A stretch of 64,000 nt of DNA from Aliarcobacter sp. Lineage in GTDB: Bacteria > Campylobacterota > Campylobacteria > Campylobacterales > Arcobacteraceae. The stretch spans positions 33,081 to 97,080 of the forward strand of contig JAQVBE010000004.1 of NCBI GenBank assembly GCA_028690445.1, written 5' to 3'. Both the position numbers and the translations under genes were made by a program. The notes beneath the pieces are model-generated. The model was not told the origin of the DNA. It was given only the letters and a program-made list of their open reading frames with translations, and did not search any database. Shown one piece after another: positions 48,894-58,024 of the stretch (position 1 is its first letter; each line of letters begins with the position of its first letter).

Positions 48894-49715
48894 ATGTGTA
48901 AAGTTGTAAAAGTAAATTTATCTTCTTATTATCATTGGGTTAAAAGTGGTAGAGTCATTACAAAATTAGATAAGCAACTTAATGAATTGATTGAAATTAT
49001 CTTTGTTCAAGGTAGGAATAATTATGGAACAAGAAGAATTCAAAGTAAACTTCTAGAACTATATGGATTAATTATTTCAAGAAAACGTATTTCAAAGATC
49101 ATGAAAGAGTTAAATTTAAAAGTTAAAATAAAACGAAGATATAAAAATACGACAGATTCTAATCATAACTTACCAATTGCACCAAATATATTAAATAGAG
49201 ATTTTTATGCATCAAATCCGAATGAAAAGTATGTTGGAGATATTACATATATACCAACAGGAGAAAGTTGGTTGTATTTAGCAACTGTAATTGACTTGTA
49301 CTCAAGAAAAGTAGTTGGATGGAGCATGGATGATACCATGAAAGTGTCTCTTGTAAATGATGCATTAAATATGGCAATACTTCACAGAAGTCCTACAACA
49401 GGTCTTATTTGGCATACAGATAGAGGGAGCCAAAAAGATTTATTAGAAAAATATAACATTGTTCAAAGTATGAGTAGAAAAGGGAACTGTTGGGATAATT
49501 CAGTAGCAGAGAGTTTCTTCAAATCACTAAAACAAGAATTAGTTTATAAGACATATTTCTATACTAAAAAACAAGCAAAAAAAGAGATATTTGAATATAT
49601 AGAGTTTTATTATAATCGGATTAGAAGTCATAGTTATTTAGGAAATTTATCACCTGTTAAATTTGAAGAAAAACAAGAAAAAGAAAAAGTGTTACAATCT
49701 GAAATGGTGGCTTAG
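48894..49715 (+). CDS. IS3-family transposase OrfB (DDE integrase, internally deleted)
   Basis: A 273-residue rve integrase domain; its frame is open from 48837, before the ATG. The catalytic acids are Asp in YVGDITYIPT, Asp in HTDRGSQ and Glu in SVAESFFKSLK. IS3 enzymes have 35 residues between the second Asp and the Glu. Here there are 29: GSQ runs straight into KDLLEKYN where relatives have about six more residues. The C-terminal YYNRIRSHSYLGNLSPVKFE is intact. Activity is doubtful. Confidence 0.8.
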   Translation: MCKVVKVNLSSYYHWVKSGRVITKLDKQLNELIEIIFVQGRNNYGTRRIQSKLLELYGLIISRKRISKIMKELNLKVKIKRRYKNTTDSNHNLPIAPNILNRDFYASNPNEKYVGDITYIPTGESWLYLATVIDLYSRKVVGWSMDDTMKVSLVNDALNMAILHRSPTTGLIWHTDRGSQKDLLEKYNIVQSMSRKGNCWDNSVAESFFKSLKQELVYKTYFYTKKQAKKEIFEYIEFYYNRIRSHSYLGNLSPVKFEEKQEKEKVLQSEMVA

Positions 49716-49815
49716 GGATTAGCAAAAAAGTGTATGTTTTTTAGTTACCTCTCCATAAGCAAGTGGGGTTTTTCTTTCCCATCATTTCTGGTAGGAAAGA
49801 ATATTTATATTAAAA

Positions 49816-49917
49816 TTATTTAGAATCTTTTTTTGATTTTTTATCTGCTCTTTTTTCTTTTAATGATTTAGCAGGTTCTTTTTTTGTAGCTTTTTGAACA
49901 TCTTTACCTTTTGCCAT
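49816..49917 (-). CDS. Very basic 33-residue protein
   Basis: From ATG 49917 on the minus strand a short frame encodes MAKGKDVQKATKKEPAKSLK and 13 further mostly charged residues ending KKDSK. AAGGAG lies five bases before the ATG, a strong site. Nearly half the residues are lysine or arginine, so it may bind nucleic acid or the ribosome. It follows the FKBP gene at about 85 bases and faces the IS. No family is recognised. Confidence 0.6.
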   Translation of the reverse strand: MAKGKDVQKATKKEPAKSLKEKRADKKSKKDSK

Positions 49918-50000
49918 GCAAACTCCTTTTTTTAAGTTATACAGGCTAGTATACCTTAATAAATGCAATAAGATATTAATTTTTTACAAAACTTCAACTT

Positions 50001-50423
50001 TTACAATAAAGAATCAATTTTTATTTTATACTCTAAATCTTTTCCAGCTAAAGGATGATTAAAATCAACTACTATTTCTTTCTCACCAATCTCTTTTACA
50101 ATAAATTGTATAGGCTGATCATTTTCATCTTGAGCTTGAATTTGCATTCCAATTACTAAATTTTCTATTTCTCCAAATTGCTCTTTTGGCAAATTCTGAA
50201 TCCCAGATACTTCATATTCACCATAAGCTTCACTTGCAGGGACTAAGATATCTGCCGCCTCGCCTACTTTCATATTAACAATTCTTTTTTCAAGACCAGC
50301 TATTACTTGTCCTGTTCCAAATAAAAATTCAAAAGGTTTATTGCTTCTACTTCCATCAACTAAAACACCATCAATTCTTACTTCAAACATTATTTTAACT
50401 GTTTGATTAATTTGTATTGGCAT
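50001..50423 (-). CDS. FKBP-type (SlyD-like) peptidyl-prolyl isomerase
   Basis: A 140-residue protein with a split FKBP domain and an inserted flap, as in SlyD: FEFLFGTGQVIAGLEKRIVNMKVGE, then ILVPASEAYGEY, and the closing strand VDFNHPLAGKDLEYKIKI. It lacks the histidine-rich metal tail of E. coli SlyD. It should act as a cytoplasmic folding helper. It is the last larger gene of the rpsB-tsf-lolD-gmk cluster. Confidence 0.9.
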   Translation of the reverse strand: MPIQINQTVKIMFEVRIDGVLVDGSRSNKPFEFLFGTGQVIAGLEKRIVNMKVGEAADILVPASEAYGEYEVSGIQNLPKEQFGEIENLVIGMQIQAQDENDQPIQFIVKEIGEKEIVVDFNHPLAGKDLEYKIKIDSLL

Positions 50424-50453
50424 ATTATCCCTTTCTTATTTTTATTTCTTAAA

Positions 50454-51077
50454 CTATTTTTTCAACCAATTTGAAACTACCCTTTTTTTTTCAAAAAGTT
50501 TACTTTTAATTCTTGTAATATTTGCAATACAAACTAACTGTTTTGCGGCTGTTTGTAAATCATCGTTGATTATTAAATAATCATAATCTTGAAAATATTC
50601 TACTTCACCTTTAGCATTTTTTATTCTTTTTTCAATAATTTCAATACTATCTGTATTTCTACTATTTAATCTACTTTCTAAAACTTCTAAAGATGGTGTT
50701 GTTATAAATACAGAAGTAGTTATAGAAGATAGTTTTTTTCTCACTATTTCATGCCCTTGAACATCAATATCAAAAATCACAAGCTTACTCTCATCTAAAG
50801 CTTTATGAATAGGTTTTAAAGAAGTTCCATAATAATTATCATGAACTTTTGCATATTCTAAAAAATCCCCATTATTTATATCTTTTTCAAATTCTTCTTT
50901 TGTGACAAAGAAATAATCTACACCATTAACTTCTCCCTCTCTAGGAGCTCTTGTTGTAGTTGAAATAGAAAAATAGTAATCATCTATATCTTTATAAACT
51001 TCTTTTAGAAGTGTAGATTTACCACAACCACTAGGACCAGAAATTATTAAAATAGCACCTTTTTTCTCTTTTATCAA
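50454..51077 (-). CDS. gmk: Guanylate kinase
   Basis: A 207-residue GMP kinase. P-loop SGPSGCGKSTLLKE, the GMP-binding STTTRAPREGEVNGVDYFFV, and DIDVQGHEIVRKK are the expected motifs. It phosphorylates GMP to GDP in nucleotide synthesis. The start lies three bases after the stop of the acidic unknown gene. Confidence 0.95.
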   Translation of the reverse strand: MIKEKKGAILIISGPSGCGKSTLLKEVYKDIDDYYFSISTTTRAPREGEVNGVDYFFVTKEEFEKDINNGDFLEYAKVHDNYYGTSLKPIHKALDESKLVIFDIDVQGHEIVRKKLSSITTSVFITTPSLEVLESRLNSRNTDSIEIIEKRIKNAKGEVEYFQDYDYLIINDDLQTAAKQLVCIANITRIKSKLFEKKRVVSNWLKK

Positions 51078-51080
51078 AGA

Positions 51081-51878
51081 TTATTCCTTTAAACTCAATC
51101 GAATATCAACACTTTCACCACTTGAAAGTTTATCAATTACTGTTTGATCAAATTTTTCTAGTAATGGTCTTAACTCATTGATATGAAAATCACTTAATAC
51201 TAACTTATAGTGTTTTATAGGACTTTGAGTTAAATCAAATTCATACTCTTTAACTTCATCTAAGGCATCATCAATAATAGCTGCAATATCTTTCCAGTCA
51301 GTTTTTTCAAAATTAATTTCATTTTGAATAATATCTTCTCTTAAAATATTATTAATTTTACTTAATTCTCTATGATCTAAAATTCCACCAATATTTAAAG
51401 AATTAGAACTTATAATACTTTCATCATCCTCTTCTTCATACAAATCATCATCAGAATAATTTGTGTTTTTACTATCTAACGATTCAATATATTTCTTTGT
51501 AATTGGAACAAATACATCTTCATCTTCTTCATATCTATTTAATTCTAGCTCTTTTTCTTTTGATTTTTCTTCTTTGATATATTCAATTTGTTCTATTAAA
51601 ATTTCTTCAAGTTTTGTTGGTAAAAAGGGTCTTGGAATAATAAAATCTCTTGATTTGTCAAAAGATAACTCTTCTGAACTAATTGCACCTAGTTTTTTTG
51701 AAAACTGTTTAATTGTATTAAATTTATCATCAATAAAACTTTGATCAATAATAATTAAATCAAATTTTTCATTTACGCTATTCGTTTTTTGAATAGTTAA
51801 TTTTATATGTAGCCTTTTACAAACTAAAGTAAAAATATGTTCAATAATTCCAGCATCACATATCAATAGTATAGTCAC
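51081..51878 (-). CDS. Acidic protein of unknown function
   Basis: A 265-residue protein. The first 110 residues look like a degenerate receiver/Rossmann fold (MTILLICDAGIIEHIF, KFDLIIIDQSF, KKLGAISSEE, then FIIPRPFLPTKLEEIL in place of the usual KP loop). A long acidic linker rich in Glu, Asp and Ser follows (about 115-165), then a C-terminal helical domain (EKTDWKDIAAIIDDALDEV, LVLSDFHINELRPLLEKFD). The start overlaps the lolD stop by four bases, so it is translationally coupled to it and to gmk. No family is recognised. Confidence 0.75.
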   Translation of the reverse strand: MTILLICDAGIIEHIFTLVCKRLHIKLTIQKTNSVNEKFDLIIIDQSFIDDKFNTIKQFSKKLGAISSEELSFDKSRDFIIPRPFLPTKLEEILIEQIEYIKEEKSKEKELELNRYEEDEDVFVPITKKYIESLDSKNTNYSDDDLYEEEDDESIISSNSLNIGGILDHRELSKINNILREDIIQNEINFEKTDWKDIAAIIDDALDEVKEYEFDLTQSPIKHYKLVLSDFHINELRPLLEKFDQTVIDKLSSGESVDIRLSLKE

Positions 51879-52558
51879 TTTATCTCCTGTAAAGTTAAAT
51901 CTTCCAATTTATAAACTTTATCACATCTATTAGCTAACTCATGTTCATGTGTTACAAGTATTAAGCCTGCATTATTATTTTTTATGTATTTAAAAAGTGT
52001 ATTCATTACAATATTAGCAGTATCTTTATCTAAATTTCCAGTTGGTTCATCAGCAAAAATAATTTTAGGTTTTTTAGTCATAACTCTTGCAATTGATAAT
52101 CTTTGTTGTTGTCCACCACTTAATTCACCAACGCCTTGATTTATTACATAATCAATATTTAACTCTTTTAATAAGTTTTTATCAATTTCTTCACCACTTA
52201 AAAGTGTAGCAATTTCTAGATTTTCAATTGCAGAAAAACCACGAAACAAATAATGCGCTTGAAAAATAATTCCAAAATCATCTCTTCTAATTTTTAATAA
52301 TTGATTTTGTTTTAGTGAATAAATATCTTTACTTTTAAAAACAACACTACCAATAGATGGTTTTAAAAGAGAAGATAAAATATTTAGAAGTGTAGATTTT
52401 CCACTCCCACTCGTACCTATAATTGCAATTGATTCTTTTTTATGAAGAGATAAATTAATATCGTTAAAAAGCTCATAATCAAATTTATGAGATAAATTTT
52501 TAGCTTGTAGTAAAAGGTCATCTGCAATGAGTGCATCCATTTTATTAGCTTCACCCAT
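51875..52558 (-). CDS. lolD: LolD-like ABC ATPase
   Basis: A 227-residue ATPase of the MacB/LolD/FtsE group. Walker A GTSGSGKST, Q-loop GIIFQAHYLFRGFSA, signature LSGGQQQRLSIARVM, Walker B IIFADEPTGNLD and H-loop VTHE are intact. The family's best-known role is powering release of lipoproteins from the inner membrane with LolC/E. No permease lies in the window, so another partner is possible. AAGG precedes ATG 52558. Confidence 0.88.
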   Translation of the reverse strand: MGEANKMDALIADDLLLQAKNLSHKFDYELFNDINLSLHKKESIAIIGTSGSGKSTLLNILSSLLKPSIGSVVFKSKDIYSLKQNQLLKIRRDDFGIIFQAHYLFRGFSAIENLEIATLLSGEEIDKNLLKELNIDYVINQGVGELSGGQQQRLSIARVMTKKPKIIFADEPTGNLDKDTANIVMNTLFKYIKNNNAGLILVTHEHELANRCDKVYKLEDLTLQEIK

Positions 52559-52597
52559 TACATTTTCCTTTTATTTTACATAGTTGTTAAACTACGA

Positions 52598-53644
52598 TTA
52601 TTTTCCCATTTGTTTTGCAACTTCAGCTGCGAAATCTTCTTCTTTTTTCTCAATACCTTCACCAAGTTCAAATCTAATGTACTCAGTAATTTTGATTGAT
52701 GCATCAACTTCTGCAATTGCTTGCTCAACAGTGATTTTATCATTCATTACATAAGCTTGAGATAATAGAGCAAATCTACCGTCTAATTGAGTATTATCTG
52801 TAATATATCTTTCAATTTTTCCAGGGATAATATTTGCCCAAATTTTTTCTGGTTTACCTTGTTCTTTTAATTCAGCTTCAAAAGCAGCTTTTGCATTAGC
52901 AATTGCAGACTCTGTTAATTGAGATCTAGAAACAAAATCAGGAATGTTTTTTAATGTTTTTCCCAATCTTTTTAATTCATCATTATCAGCTGTAATTTCT
53001 GCAACAATTGCTCTGTTTTCAGACTCTACAAAAGCAGGATCTAAATCAGTATAAGAAATAACAGTTGGCTTCATAGCAGATGCATGCATGGCTAATGATT
53101 TTAATAATGTAGCAGCTTTATCTTTAACAGCTTCATCACAAGAAGCAGCTAATAAAACCCCAACTCTACCATTTGTATGAACATACGCATTTACAACTGT
53201 TCCAGTTACAGTAACTAATTTTCTAGCAACTAAATTTTCACCAATTGTAGCAATTTTGCCGTTTAAGAAATCTGAAAAACTTGTTCCACTAATAGTTGAT
53301 GAAGCTAATGCTTCTGCATCAATAATATTATTAGCTTGAGCATGAGATAAAATCTCTTGTGTTAACTTAAGGAAGTTTTCATTTTTCGCAACGAAATCTG
53401 TTTGTGCATTTAACTCTAACATTGTAGCAACAGTGTTATCAGCGTTAACTTTAACAGCAACAACACCTTCAGCAGCAACATTTCCAGCTTTTTTAGCAGC
53501 TTTACCAAGTCCAGCTTCTCTTAAAGCTTGAACCGCTTTTTCTAAATCACCATCAGTTTCATTAAGTGCATTTTTGCAATCAAGCATACCTGCACCAGTC
53601 ATTTCTCTTAATTCTTTAATTAATTGTGGAGTTACACCTGCCAT
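52598..53644 (-). CDS. tsf: Elongation factor Ts
   Basis: A 348-residue EF-Ts. The N-terminal UBA-like domain VTPQLIKELREMTGAGMLDCKNAL is diagnostic. The core TDFVAKNENFLKLTQEI and the dimerisation domain follow. It exchanges GDP for GTP on EF-Tu. The extra length over the E. coli form (283) lies in the C-terminal part and is usual for this group. It is two bases downstream of rpsB, the classic rpsB-tsf pair. Confidence 0.96.
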   Translation of the reverse strand: MAGVTPQLIKELREMTGAGMLDCKNALNETDGDLEKAVQALREAGLGKAAKKAGNVAAEGVVAVKVNADNTVATMLELNAQTDFVAKNENFLKLTQEILSHAQANNIIDAEALASSTISGTSFSDFLNGKIATIGENLVARKLVTVTGTVVNAYVHTNGRVGVLLAASCDEAVKDKAATLLKSLAMHASAMKPTVISYTDLDPAFVESENRAIVAEITADNDELKRLGKTLKNIPDFVSRSQLTESAIANAKAAFEAELKEQGKPEKIWANIIPGKIERYITDNTQLDGRFALLSQAYVMNDKITVEQAIAEVDASIKITEYIRFELGEGIEKKEEDFAAEVAKQMGK

Positions 53645-53646
53645 AA

Positions 53647-54438
53647 TTATGCTTCCTCAGTTTCAGTAAATTCGTTTTCACCTTCAGAAACAGCTTCAGC
53701 AATTAAAGCTTCTGCTTCTTCTTGAGATACAGGTTCAACATCTCCACCAATTTCGTCAGCTAATACAGCTTTTCCTTCATTCATAGCTGCAGCCATTTCG
53801 TTGCAGAATAAGTGAATTGATCTAATTGCATCATCATTTCCAGGAATTGGTAAATCTACAACATCAGGATCACAATTTGTATCCAAAGGAGCAACAACTG
53901 TAATTCCTAATCTTCTAGCTTCTGCAATAGCAATTTTTTCTTTAACAGCATCAAGAACAAACATCATATCTGGAAGTTTGTGCATTTCTTTGATACCACC
54001 AAGGTATAATTCTAATTTTTCTTCTTTTCTAGAAAGCATTAAAGCTTCTTTTTTAGTTAAAAGATCTAATTGACCTTCTTCTCTCATTTTTTTAATAATT
54101 TCTAATTTTCTAATTGATTTTTTAATTGTTCCAAAGTTAGTTAACATTCCACCTAACCATCTATGATTAACATATGGCATTCCACAAGAAATAGCAGCTT
54201 TTTTAATAGCTTCACTAGCTTGTTTTTTAGTACCAACAAAAATCATTGTTTGACCTTCAGCAGCTCTATCTTTAACAACATTATATGTATATCTGAAATA
54301 TCTTAATGTTTTTTGTAAATCTATAATATAGATATTTTTTCTAACACCGAAAATGAATTTTTTCATTTTTGGATTCCATCTTCTTGTTTGGTGTCCGAAG
54401 TGTACACCACATTCTAATAGGTCTTTCATTGTAACCAT
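53647..54438 (-). CDS. rpsB: 30S ribosomal protein S2
   Basis: A 263-residue S2. [55 protein letters not shown] and [25 protein letters not shown] are the family's conserved blocks. The C-terminal acidic tail (about 40 residues) is longer than in E. coli. GGAGAATTATC precedes the ATG. A structured leader about 45 bases upstream probably controls the operon. Confidence 0.97.
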   Translation of the reverse strand: MVTMKDLLECGVHFGHQTRRWNPKMKKFIFGVRKNIYIIDLQKTLRYFRYTYNVVKDRAAEGQTMIFVGTKKQASEAIKKAAISCGMPYVNHRWLGGMLTNFGTIKKSIRKLEIIKKMREEGQLDLLTKKEALMLSRKEEKLELYLGGIKEMHKLPDMMFVLDAVKEKIAIAEARRLGITVVAPLDTNCDPDVVDLPIPGNDDAIRSIHLFCNEMAAAMNEGKAVLADEIGGDVEPVSQEEAEALIAEAVSEGENEFTETEEA

Positions 54439-54483
54439 GATAATTCTCCTTGAATTAATTGTATTTTTGTAATCTGGGTTTAG

Positions 54484-54549
54484 CCTCTGTATCCCTTAAT
54501 GCCAAGATTTCTCTTGTCACAACCCATACAAGGATTGATACATGTGAGG
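54484..54549 (-). promoter_or_regulatory. Structured RNA leader of rpsB-tsf
   Basis: Read on the minus strand, 54549 to 54484 folds as one long helix: one side (54484-54497) is continuous, and the other (54530-54549) is GAGG, GATACA and AAGG split by two three-base bulges. The apical part holds a five-pair stem (54503-54507 with 54512-54516) closed by a GAAA tetraloop. A -10 (TATAAT on the minus strand, 54573-54578) would start RNA near 54566. S2 represses its own operon in other bacteria, so this is a good candidate for its binding site. Confidence 0.65.
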
Positions 54550-54800
54550 TTCTAATTAAAATTAGAGTTGCGATTATATTTAAAGTTAGATTAATTCTTC
54601 TTTAATCTTCTTATTTGATAATTTTAATATATTTTAAATAAAATTATTTTTATTATTTATTTATAAAGAGTTCTTTAATACTAGTTCAGTAAATTTATCC
54701 ATATAATAGAGTTAGATGCAAATTGTGTTTTTGAATAGCAAGACGCTAAATTTTCTGGTTTTATGTTAGATAAAAGTTCTATGTCGATTAGCATTTATGA

Positions 54801-54822
54801 TATACTTTCTTTTATATAAGGA
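54801..54822 (+). promoter_or_regulatory. Promoter and ribosome binding site of the kinase gene
   Basis: TATACT (54801-54806) and AAGGA (54818-54822) precede ATG 54829. The leader would be short. The rest of the 54590-54800 gap is AT-rich with no ORF I can support. Confidence 0.5.
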
Positions 54823-54828
54823 CCATAA

Positions 54829-56169
54829 ATGTTAAAAAATACCACTTCTGCTTTTAAAATTTCAGTTATTTATTTCATTTTTGCTTTGCTCTGGATTTAT
54901 TTTTCGGATGAAGCTATAATTTTTTTAGTAAAAGATTTTCAAGAACTCCAATTTCTACAAACAATTAAAGGTTGGTTTTTCGTAACTGTTTCATCAATAC
55001 TACTTTACATATTAGCAAAACAATTTTTTATTAATCTTCAAGAAGAAAAAGACAAATTAAGTAATACTAACTACATTCTAGAAAAAATTATTGAAAATGC
55101 ACCGATTATGATATTTTGGAAAGATAAAGATGGAATTTATCAAGGCTCAAATACACATTTTTTAGATTTGATGAATTTAAAAGATAAAGAAAAATTAATT
55201 GGTAAAAAAGATTCTGATTTCAACATTTCTGAAAAAGAAGATTTTATGAATGATGACATATTTGTTATGTCAAATAAAAAACCAAAATTAAATTACATTG
55301 AAACAATAACAGCAAAAGATAAAAATATAAAAACAATAAATACTTCAAAAGTTCCATTAATCGACGATAAAGGAGAAGTTATAGGAGTTTTAGGGGTTAT
55401 AAATGATATAACTGAGCAAATAAATAATCAAAAACAAATAAATTTACAAGAACAACTTTTAATTCAACAATCAAAACTAGCTTCAATGGGTGAAATGATT
55501 GCAAATATTGCTCATCAATGGAGACAACCATTATCTATTATTTCAACTTCTGCAACTGGTATAAAAATTCAAAAAGAGATGGGTGTATTGGATGATATTT
55601 CAGAAATAAAGGCACTTGAAACAATAAATGAAAATGCGCAATACTTATCAAATACAATAGAAGATTTTAGAGATTTCTTTAAAAAAAGTAAAATAAAAAG
55701 TTTTGTTAATTTAGATAATTTATTAGAAAAAACTTTAAAACTTATTCTTACTAGATTAAAAAACAAAGAGATCACTATTATAAAAAGTAATCTTCATATT
55801 GAATTTGAAACCTATGAAAGAGAGATGATTCAAGTATTTATGAATATTATAAATAATTCGATAGATGCCTTTGAAAATAAAAATTATGATAAATTTATAT
55901 TTTTTGAAACTGAAAAATTCGAAAACAAAATTGTCATAAAAATAAAAGATAATGCTGGTGGAATTGATGAAAATATACTAAATAGAATTTTTGAACCCTA
56001 CTTTACAACTAAAGAGTCAAAACAAGGAACAGGAATTGGCTTATATATGTGTAATGAAATTATAGTAAAACATTTAAATGGAAAAATTATTGTAAGTAAT
56101 GAATCTTTTGAATATAAAAATCAAAAATATATTGGTAGTTTATTTATGATTGAACTACCAACTACATAA
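54829..56169 (+). CDS. PAS-containing sensor histidine kinase
   Basis: A 446-residue membrane kinase with two N-terminal helices (about 10-28 and 47-67), a PAS domain (about 80-200, PIMIFWKDKDGIYQGSNTHFLDL), a HisKA dimerisation region with the phosphoacceptor histidine in MIANIAHQWRQPLSII, and the ATPase domain (NNSIDAF, DNAGGID, GTGIGLYM). The HQWRQPL variant of the H box is common in this group. No response regulator is adjacent, so it is an orphan kinase of unknown signal. Confidence 0.9.
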   Translation: MLKNTTSAFKISVIYFIFALLWIYFSDEAIIFLVKDFQELQFLQTIKGWFFVTVSSILLYILAKQFFINLQEEKDKLSNTNYILEKIIENAPIMIFWKDKDGIYQGSNTHFLDLMNLKDKEKLIGKKDSDFNISEKEDFMNDDIFVMSNKKPKLNYIETITAKDKNIKTINTSKVPLIDDKGEVIGVLGVINDITEQINNQKQINLQEQLLIQQSKLASMGEMIANIAHQWRQPLSIISTSATGIKIQKEMGVLDDISEIKALETINENAQYLSNTIEDFRDFFKKSKIKSFVNLDNLLEKTLKLILTRLKNKEITIIKSNLHIEFETYEREMIQVFMNIINNSIDAFENKNYDKFIFFETEKFENKIVIKIKDNAGGIDENILNRIFEPYFTTKESKQGTGIGLYMCNEIIVKHLNGKIIVSNESFEYKNQKYIGSLFMIELPTT

Positions 56170-57450
56170 CTATTTTATATATTTCAAAATCTCTTCTTTG
56201 TCAGAAAAAGGGAACTTTTTATCATAAATAATTTGTGTTGCTTCATCACCTTTTCCAAGAACTAAAACAACAGAATTTTGATTTGCCATTTCCATAGCTT
56301 TTTTAATAGCTTCTTTTCTATTAATTTCAACTTGAACACTAGGATGATTTTTGATTCCAACTAAAATATCTTCTATAATCATATCAGGGTCTTCATTTCT
56401 TGGATTATCACTAGTAACGATTATATGTTTAGCAAAATTTGCAGCAACCTGTCCCATTAATGGTCTTTTTAGTTTATCCCTATCTCCACCTGCACCAAAT
56501 ACACAAATTATCTCTTTTTCATTAAAACTTTGTAAAACTTCTTTCATTCCATCAGGTGTATGTGCAAAATCTACAATTGCCAAAGGATTAGTTGAAACTG
56601 TTTCCATTCTTCCACTAACTCCTGCAAACCCTTCTAAAGCTTCACAAATTTCATCAAGTGGTTTATTTGTTGTAATATGAACAGCTGCAACTGCTGCCAT
56701 TAGATTATAAACATTAAAAATTCCCATCATATTAGAAGAAAAAGAGTGCATTTCTCCGAAATGTGAAAACATTACATGTGTTCCATTCTTAAAGGAATAT
56801 GCAGTAACTTTATAAGTTGAAGGTTCTTCAAGTGAATATGCAAAACCATTTTTTGAATTATATTTTACAATTTTGTCATCTTTATTTATTAGTTTTTTAC
56901 TATTATCTTCAAAAAAAGAGTTTTTAACTCTAATATATTCATCAATAGTTTTATGATAATCAAGATGATCTCTTGTAATATTTGTATGAATTTTTAAAGC
57001 AAACTCTAAACCTTCAATTCTTTTTTGTTCAATGGCATGAGAACTTACTTCCATAACAAAAAAATTACAATTATTTTGCATAGCTTTTTGAATATGTGCA
57101 AAATTTCCAAGTTGAACAGGAGTTGTCAAAGAATAATCTTCAACTCTTTCATCATTGATGAAAAAACCACGAGTACCTTGAAGTGCAACTTTATATCCTA
57201 AATCTAATAAAATAGAATAAATAGCTGCAGCTGTTGTAGTTTTACCATTTGTTCCTGTTATTCCAATAACTTTTATTGACGACATATCTAAATGACTTTT
57301 TAACTCATTTGCAGTTATTATCTCTTTACAACCATTTAAAATAGCACTATTTTTAAACTTTTCATTTTGTTTTGAAACTACAAAAACAGAATTTTCATCT
57401 GCTTCATTTGAGTTATCTGTGTAAACTTTTTTATTTATGATTAACTGCAA
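56170..57450 (-). CDS. murE: MurE, UDP-MurNAc-tripeptide synthetase
   Basis: A 426-residue Mur ligase that adds the third amino acid of the peptidoglycan stem. P-loop GITGTNGKTTTAAAI, LDYHKTIDEY, the carbamylated-lysine region and C-terminal SDNPRNEDP are present. DNPR is the mark of meso-diaminopimelate specificity. The N-terminal UDP-binding domain is short compared with E. coli (495 residues). The start overlaps the TPR-like gene by 20 bases. Confidence 0.94.
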   Translation of the reverse strand: MQLIINKKVYTDNSNEADENSVFVVSKQNEKFKNSAILNGCKEIITANELKSHLDMSSIKVIGITGTNGKTTTAAAIYSILLDLGYKVALQGTRGFFINDERVEDYSLTTPVQLGNFAHIQKAMQNNCNFFVMEVSSHAIEQKRIEGLEFALKIHTNITRDHLDYHKTIDEYIRVKNSFFEDNSKKLINKDDKIVKYNSKNGFAYSLEEPSTYKVTAYSFKNGTHVMFSHFGEMHSFSSNMMGIFNVYNLMAAVAAVHITTNKPLDEICEALEGFAGVSGRMETVSTNPLAIVDFAHTPDGMKEVLQSFNEKEIICVFGAGGDRDKLKRPLMGQVAANFAKHIIVTSDNPRNEDPDMIIEDILVGIKNHPSVQVEINRKEAIKKAMEMANQNSVVLVLGKGDEATQIIYDKKFPFSDKEEILKYIK

Positions 57451-58024
57451 TTTTTTTCTCTTCTAATTTTTTATATAATTTTTCAATCTCTTTATCATAA
57501 GAGAAATATTCATTAAATCCATCTAAATATGTATAAGCTGTGCTATTAAAATCATTATCTATTAATTTTGTAACAAAATCAAAAAAATCATCTTTATTTT
57601 CAATTGCAACTTTTGTAGAAAACATAATATCTTCAAAAGCAATTCTAAAAGAACCTCTTGATTCTATTAAGTTTTTAAAATCTACATATCTAATAGCATC
57701 AAGCGATTCAACAGTCGAAGTACTCAATTCTTTTAAAACTTCCATCATTTTATCAATATCACCATCATAAGCATTTATCATATCTTCAACATATCTTATT
57801 GCTTCTTCTAAATTCTCATCTTTTATAATTGTAAAATAATCATATAATGAAATTGCTTTTTCTTCATCTTCACTTGCGATATCACAAAACAGCGCGTAAA
57901 TTGGATACTCTTTATTTTTTGGAAAATTTGATGATAGTTGTGAATATAAAAATAAAGCCTTATTAAATTCTTTTTGAGTAAAAAAACTATTTGCTTCATT
58001 TAATAGTCTATCCTCATTTATCAT
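57431..58024 (-). CDS. TPR-like helical protein, unknown
   Basis: A 197-residue soluble, acidic, mostly helical protein. The N-terminal 40 residues look like a tetratricopeptide repeat (LNEANSFFTQKEFNKALFLYSQL). The rest holds further helices without a clear repeat. It lies between nfu (1-base overlap) and murE (20-base overlap), so it is translated with them. Role unknown; a scaffold function is only a guess. Confidence 0.7.
   Translation of the reverse strand: MINEDRLLNEANSFFTQKEFNKALFLYSQLSSNFPKNKEYPIYALFCDIASEDEEKAISLYDYFTIIKDENLEEAIRYVEDMINAYDGDIDKMMEVLKELSTSTVESLDAIRYVDFKNLIESRGSFRIAFEDIMFSTKVAIENKDDFFDFVTKLIDNDFNSTAYTYLDGFNEYFSYDKEIEKLYKKLEEKKIAVNHK

Larger units (their letters stand above)
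48476..49755 (+). mobile_element. IS3-family insertion sequence, damaged
   Basis: The ends are TGGAGAGGTAAC (48476-48487) and its exact complement GTTACCTCTCCA (49744-49755), beginning TG and ending CA as in IS3 elements; the total is 1,280 bases. It carries orfA and orfB in a -1 relation. No target duplication is evident (GTT on the left, TAA on the right), which suggests an old insertion or a flanking deletion. Transposase defects are described under orfB. One copy is in the window. Confidence 0.85.
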
